Part shown: piece by piece, positions 5,783-8,414 of the stretch
Position numbering within the stretch: the stretch's first letter is position 1
Layout: every line of letters starts with the position of its first letter
Assembly: GCA_937863945.1 (NCBI GenBank)
Contig: CALMIB010000340.1
Location: forward strand, 1-8,414
Length of the DNA: 8,414 nt
Direction: 5' to 3'
DNA from: an uncultured Longilinea sp.
GTDB taxonomy: Bacteria > Chloroflexota > Anaerolineae > Anaerolineales > Anaerolineaceae
Made by a program: the position numbers and the translations under genes
Notes under the pieces: generated by a model
Seen by the model: the letters and a program-made list of their open reading frames with translations, nothing else
Told to the model about the DNA's origin: nothing
Databases searched by the model: none

Positions 5783-6520
5783 CTAAGACAGCGATATTGT
5801 TTTCTTTAGATCGCGGTACATGCCGGGTAGCAGCCAGACCCGCAGCGCGGCTTCAATTTGAATGCGAAACGACATTTTGGATTTTCCCCAGCGCCGGTCG
5901 GCAAAGTAGATGGGGATTTCTTTAAATTTGTACCCCAACCGGCTGGCGACATAGGTCATTTCGACCTGGAATACATAACCGTTGGAGCGCACGCGCTCCA
6001 GTGGCATGCCTTGCAGCGTGGCGCGTTTCCACATTCGAAACCCGCCGGTCACGTCGCGGATGGGCAGACCGAGGAGGGTGCGCGCGTAGAAGTTGCCAAA
6101 AGCCGAAAGTCCTTTGCGCCAGAACGGCCAGCGCTCGTCCAGCTTTCCGCCGGCCACGTAGCGCGACCCCAGCACCACGTCGCACCCGGCCAGCGTTTCG
6201 ATGATTTCCGGGATTTTTTCGACCGGGTGCGAAAAATCGGCATCCATCTGGCCGACGGCTTCAGCGCCCAATTCCATCGCGCGCTGGAAGCCCTGGATGT
6301 AGGCGCTGCCCAGGCCCAGTTTGCCCGCGCGGTGCAGCACCTGCACGCGTCCATGCGTTTCGAGCGACAACTGGTCCGCGATCTGTCCGGTGCCATCCGG
6401 GCTGTTGTCATCGACGACCATCAGGCTCAGGTCAGGGTACGGCAACGTAAATAAGGCGGAGACCAGTTTGGGCAGGTTCTCCGCTTCGTTATAAGTGGGG
6501 ATGACGATGGTGGTTTTCAA
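5783..6520 (-). CDS. Polyprenol-phosphate mannosyltransferase (DPM1-like, GT2 family)
   Basis: This is a 245-residue GT-A fold glycosyltransferase of the dolichol/polyprenol-phosphate mannose synthase group, which moves mannose from GDP-mannose to a polyprenyl phosphate at the cytoplasmic face of the membrane. Motifs are IPTYNEAENL (7-16), VDDNSPDGT (36-44), metal-binding DADFSHP (93-99), GSRYVAGG (118-125), RDVTGGFR (155-162) and RRWGKSKM (209-216). There are no C-terminal membrane helices, so it is the soluble single-domain type. The motifs match DPM1 and bacterial Ppm1 closely; a different sugar donor cannot be excluded. The TTG start is preceded by GAGG five bases upstream, and that site overlaps the stop of the preceding receiver gene, implying coupled translation. 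It is the last gene of the minus-strand operon. Confidence 0.9.
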   Translation of the reverse strand: MKTTIVIPTYNEAENLPKLVSALFTLPYPDLSLMVVDDNSPDGTGQIADQLSLETHGRVQVLHRAGKLGLGSAYIQGFQRAMELGAEAVGQMDADFSHPVEKIPEIIETLAGCDVVLGSRYVAGGKLDERWPFWRKGLSAFGNFYARTLLGLPIRDVTGGFRMWKRATLQGMPLERVRSNGYVFQVEMTYVASRLGYKFKEIPIYFADRRWGKSKMSFRIQIEAALRVWLLPGMYRDLKKTISLS

Positions 6521-6525
6521 AACGT

Positions 6526-6529
6526 CCTC
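6526..6529 (-). promoter_or_regulatory. Ribosome binding site of the mannosyltransferase gene (supports a TTG start)
   Basis: On the minus strand GAGG lies five bases before TTG at 6520 and shares bases with the TGA stop of the receiver gene. Ribosomes ending the upstream gene would sit directly over this site. Confidence 0.6.
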
Positions 6530-7379
6530 AAGTGGTTTTTTTCCCCAGCGCTGCTTTCAGGGAAGCCAGACCTTGCTGGGAGAAGGCGGACGGCTGGAAT
6601 TGGTGAACCTGCAGGGCTAGGCTGGTCTCGCCAAAGCGGCCGCTGGCGCGGTCTTCTTCACTGTAAAAATAGGAAAAGGACAGTTCGATGTGCTTGCGGA
6701 TACGTTCGGTTAAGGTTGGGCTTTCGGCGGCAGGGGTGAGCACGATGAAATTGGAACGGTCGTATTGGCCGATAAAACCGGAGGTGATATTCTGTTCGCG
6801 CAGCAGCTCCAGCAGCATGCGGGCGGTGGCGCGCAGCAGATCGTCACTGGCTACAATGCCGTACTTCTCACGGAAGCTGTCCAGGTTCAGGATCGAAACC
6901 AACAACAAAGCCTGTTCGCCGTTTTTGATGGCTGCTTCGATCTGCTCGTCCACCAGGTCGCTTTGCGGAAGCTGCGTGACGGGATCGGTGAGCGAGACGC
7001 GCCTGGCGCGGTGGATGGCATTCTGAACGCGCAGGCGCAGTTCCTGGATGTCAAATGGCTTGGTGATGTAATCATCGGCGCGCAGTTCCAGGCCGCGCAG
7101 CCGGTCGCTGCGCTCGCGCTTTTCGGTCAGGAAGATGATGGGAATATCGCGCGTGCGGCGGGTTTCGCGCAGGCGGCGGGCCACTTCAAACCCATCGATA
7201 TCGGGCAGGCGGATATCCAGGATGACAAGTTGCGGCAGGTTGGTCTGAGCGGCGCGCACGCCGTCTTCACCCCAGTTAACGGTCAAGACTTCATAACCCT
7301 GGTTGCGGAAGAATGCATTGAGCATGTCCGCAACGTCCAGATCATCTTCCACCACCAGCAGCGTGTTTTTCTCTTCCAC
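6528..7379 (-). CDS. Response regulator with receiver domain and degenerate GGDEF domain
   Basis: The 283-residue protein begins with a complete CheY-like receiver domain (about 5-122). It shows acidic E11-D12-D13, the phosphoacceptor D55 in ILDIRLPDIDGF, T85 and K107 in TKPF, so it should be phosphorylated by a histidine kinase, which is not in the window. The C-terminal part (about 128-280) starts with LTDPVTQLP, the usual entry to GGDEF domains, and keeps ILNLDSFREKYG. The GGDEF signature itself is replaced by DRSNF (207-211), and no RxxD inhibitory site is visible just before it. It is therefore probably not a diguanylate cyclase but a protein-interaction or ligand-binding output. There is no DNA-binding domain. 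GTG start, 14 bases after the V4R gene stop; an AGGA lies about 13 bases upstream, rather far. Confidence 0.88.
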   Translation of the reverse strand: MEEKNTLLVVEDDLDVADMLNAFFRNQGYEVLTVNWGEDGVRAAQTNLPQLVILDIRLPDIDGFEVARRLRETRRTRDIPIIFLTEKRERSDRLRGLELRADDYITKPFDIQELRLRVQNAIHRARRVSLTDPVTQLPQSDLVDEQIEAAIKNGEQALLLVSILNLDSFREKYGIVASDDLLRATARMLLELLREQNITSGFIGQYDRSNFIVLTPAAESPTLTERIRKHIELSFSYFYSEEDRASGRFGETSLALQVHQFQPSAFSQQGLASLKAALGKKTT

Positions 7380-7393
7380 GGGAGCGCTGTATC

Positions 7394-8026
7394 CTAACTG
7401 ATCGGTTCTTTATAAACGATAAATTCGCAGGTCGGATCCCCCATGGCGATACATTTCGATTCATTCACGCGGAATTCGCTGCCGCCGGATACCCACTTGA
7501 GGCTTTCCTGGAGCAGGCCGGTGGCAATGTAGCAGTCGGGCTTATCGGTATGCCGGCCGTAACAGACCGGGCAGCGGTGAATGGTGTACACCAGGTGATC
7601 GTCTTTTTCTTCAACCGTGGAATACTGGTCGCTGATCTGGCTGAAAATTTTCGCCATGGCGGGCAGGCCGATGCGCAATTTTGCATGCAGGGGCAGCACT
7701 TTGAAGGCGAGGTCGCCAACGCCGGCCAGCGCGCCAAAGTTGCGCAACGCGTCGCTGAAGGTGGCGCGCCCGGCGCGCAGCGCCAGCCCGCGGCCGCCGC
7801 GCGGGCCGTACATCTCTTCCAGCGCGCCCGTAATGGCGGAAACATCGGCAAAATCAAAAGCCTTTTCCAGGTTGTCGGGCGGAAGATTCTCCATCAGGTT
7901 GGGCAGGTTGGCCAGGTTGAGGATGGCATTCACACCGTTGCGGCCCATGACATCTTCCAGCGATAGGATCATGATGCGCCCAAACTTATTCGGGTAATAC
8001 AAACCGCTCTTGGGGATGGGTTGCAT
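7394..8026 (-). CDS. V4R (4-vinyl reductase) domain protein, probable small-molecule sensor
   Basis: This is a 210-residue soluble protein. Its C-terminal half (about 140-205) matches the V4R pattern: RCPVCYGRHTDKPDC with C152, C155 and C165, then ESKCIAMGDPTCEF with C192 and C200. The V4R fold occurs in bacteriochlorophyll assembly protein BchJ and in the sensory domains of XylR/DmpR-type regulators, where the cysteines are thought to bind zinc and the pocket a small ligand. The N-terminal half (about 1-138) is helical and includes a Gly/Arg-rich PRGGRGLALRAGRA stretch; I do not recognise it further. The ATG start has GAGG nine bases upstream, overlapping the roadblock gene stop. Its place between a roadblock protein and a receiver protein favours signalling over photosynthesis; no pigment genes are present. 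Confidence 0.85.
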   Translation of the reverse strand: MQPIPKSGLYYPNKFGRIMILSLEDVMGRNGVNAILNLANLPNLMENLPPDNLEKAFDFADVSAITGALEEMYGPRGGRGLALRAGRATFSDALRNFGALAGVGDLAFKVLPLHAKLRIGLPAMAKIFSQISDQYSTVEEKDDHLVYTIHRCPVCYGRHTDKPDCYIATGLLQESLKWVSGGSEFRVNESKCIAMGDPTCEFIVYKEPIS

Positions 8027-8037
8027 ATTGTTCTACC

Positions 8038-8409
8038 TCAGATGAGTTTGGTCAATGCCTCGGCTGCGCGGCGCATGTCGAGGAAGATCAAGCCGAGTTT
8101 TGCCTGTTCGCGGGCCAATGCGGTCAAAACGGCATCTTCACCGACGGACATCAAAACCACATAGCCGCTTTCACCCTTGATGTAAACCTGTTCAAGCGAG
8201 CCGCGGCCCAATTCATTGGCAATGCGTTCGCCCAACGAAAGCATGGCCGCCGACATCGCCGAAACCCGGTCTTCTTCGACACCCTGGGGGAGCGCGGATG
8301 CGATGGTCAAACCGTCAACGCTGACAATTGCTGAAGCTTCGATATCCGGGGAGGAGGCCTGCAGTTCACGCAGGCGCTCGACCATTAACTGAGTTCGTGT
8401 CTTTGTCAC
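8038..8409 (-). CDS. Roadblock/LC7 domain protein (MglB-like)
   Basis: This small protein of about 123 residues is nearly all roadblock/LC7 domain. Helix 1 (about 5-17, QLMVERLRELQ) is followed by strands with ASAIVSVDGLTIAS (25-38), a central helix with RVSAMSAAMLSLGERIANEL (48-67), strands VYIKGESGYVVLMSV (74-88) and a final helix to LTKLI. The family dimerises and often acts with Ras-like GTPases: MglB is the GTPase-activating partner of MglA. No GTPase is in the window, and one might lie upstream beyond the right edge. The GTG at 8409 is only five bases from the edge, so the true start and its ribosome site cannot be confirmed. Eleven bases separate it from the V4R gene; its promoter is outside. 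Confidence 0.88.
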   Translation of the reverse strand: MTKTRTQLMVERLRELQASSPDIEASAIVSVDGLTIASALPQGVEEDRVSAMSAAMLSLGERIANELGRGSLEQVYIKGESGYVVLMSVGEDAVLTALAREQAKLGLIFLDMRRAAEALTKLI

Positions 8410-8414
8410 GGCTG

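Noticed and set aside
5772..5784. Small hairpin AGCC/GGCT by the mannosyltransferase stop
   Set aside because: Only four base pairs with no T run. The stronger hairpin at 5721-5752 explains termination.
6765..7397. A 210-codon plus-strand open frame opposite the receiver gene
   Set aside because: It is the antisense shadow of the receiver/GGDEF gene, with Gln/Ala/His-rich composition and no recognisable domain.

Overview
The window is a gene-dense, GC-rich bacterial chromosome segment made of housekeeping and signalling genes. I see no insertion sequence, phage gene or CRISPR array. The gene set suggests Chloroflexota, probably Anaerolineae: a DPM-type mannosyltransferase, a roadblock/V4R/receiver gene set, a dephospho-CoA kinase with an extra C-terminal domain, and diadenylate cyclase next to YbbR. 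This placement is an inference from gene content and sequence style, not from a search. Seven of the nine genes appear to start with GTG or TTG.

Left block, minus strand (3154 down to 1). A strong promoter (TTGACA, 17 bases, TAAAAT) drives a dephospho-CoA kinase fused to a GNAT-like domain. It is followed by the membrane diadenylate cyclase CdaA and its usual partner, the YbbR-repeat protein CdaR, which runs off the left edge. CdaA makes c-di-AMP, and CdaR is its extracytoplasmic membrane-anchored partner. Both signature motifs of CdaA depart from the usual sequence.

Middle block, plus strand (3261-5696). A second strong promoter, diverging from the first, drives a tRNA-Phe(GAA) gene with a clear intrinsic terminator. 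Next comes a secreted or membrane-anchored cell-wall protein (four DUF348 repeats, G5, 3D), whose predicted mRNA is almost leaderless. It overlaps rsmA (16S rRNA dimethyladenosine methyltransferase) by four bases. The wall-protein/rsmA pairing recalls the yabE-rnmV-ksgA cluster of Firmicutes, without rnmV.

Right block, minus strand (8409 down to 5783). Four closely packed genes run roadblock/LC7 protein, V4R-domain protein, receiver protein with a degenerate GGDEF domain, and polyprenol-phosphate mannosyltransferase. They end at an intrinsic terminator lying between the convergent rsmA and mannosyltransferase genes. The first three look like a small sensory module of unknown signal. Their link to the mannosyltransferase may be functional or only positional.

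The longest stretch without a gene is about 158 bases (3155-3312) and is occupied by the two divergent promoters. Nothing here is a wholly new system. The most notable points are the CoaE-GNAT fusion, the altered CdaA motifs, the loss of one of the three namesake aspartates in the 3D domain, C55 in the tRNA-Phe T loop, and the roadblock-V4R-receiver cluster.
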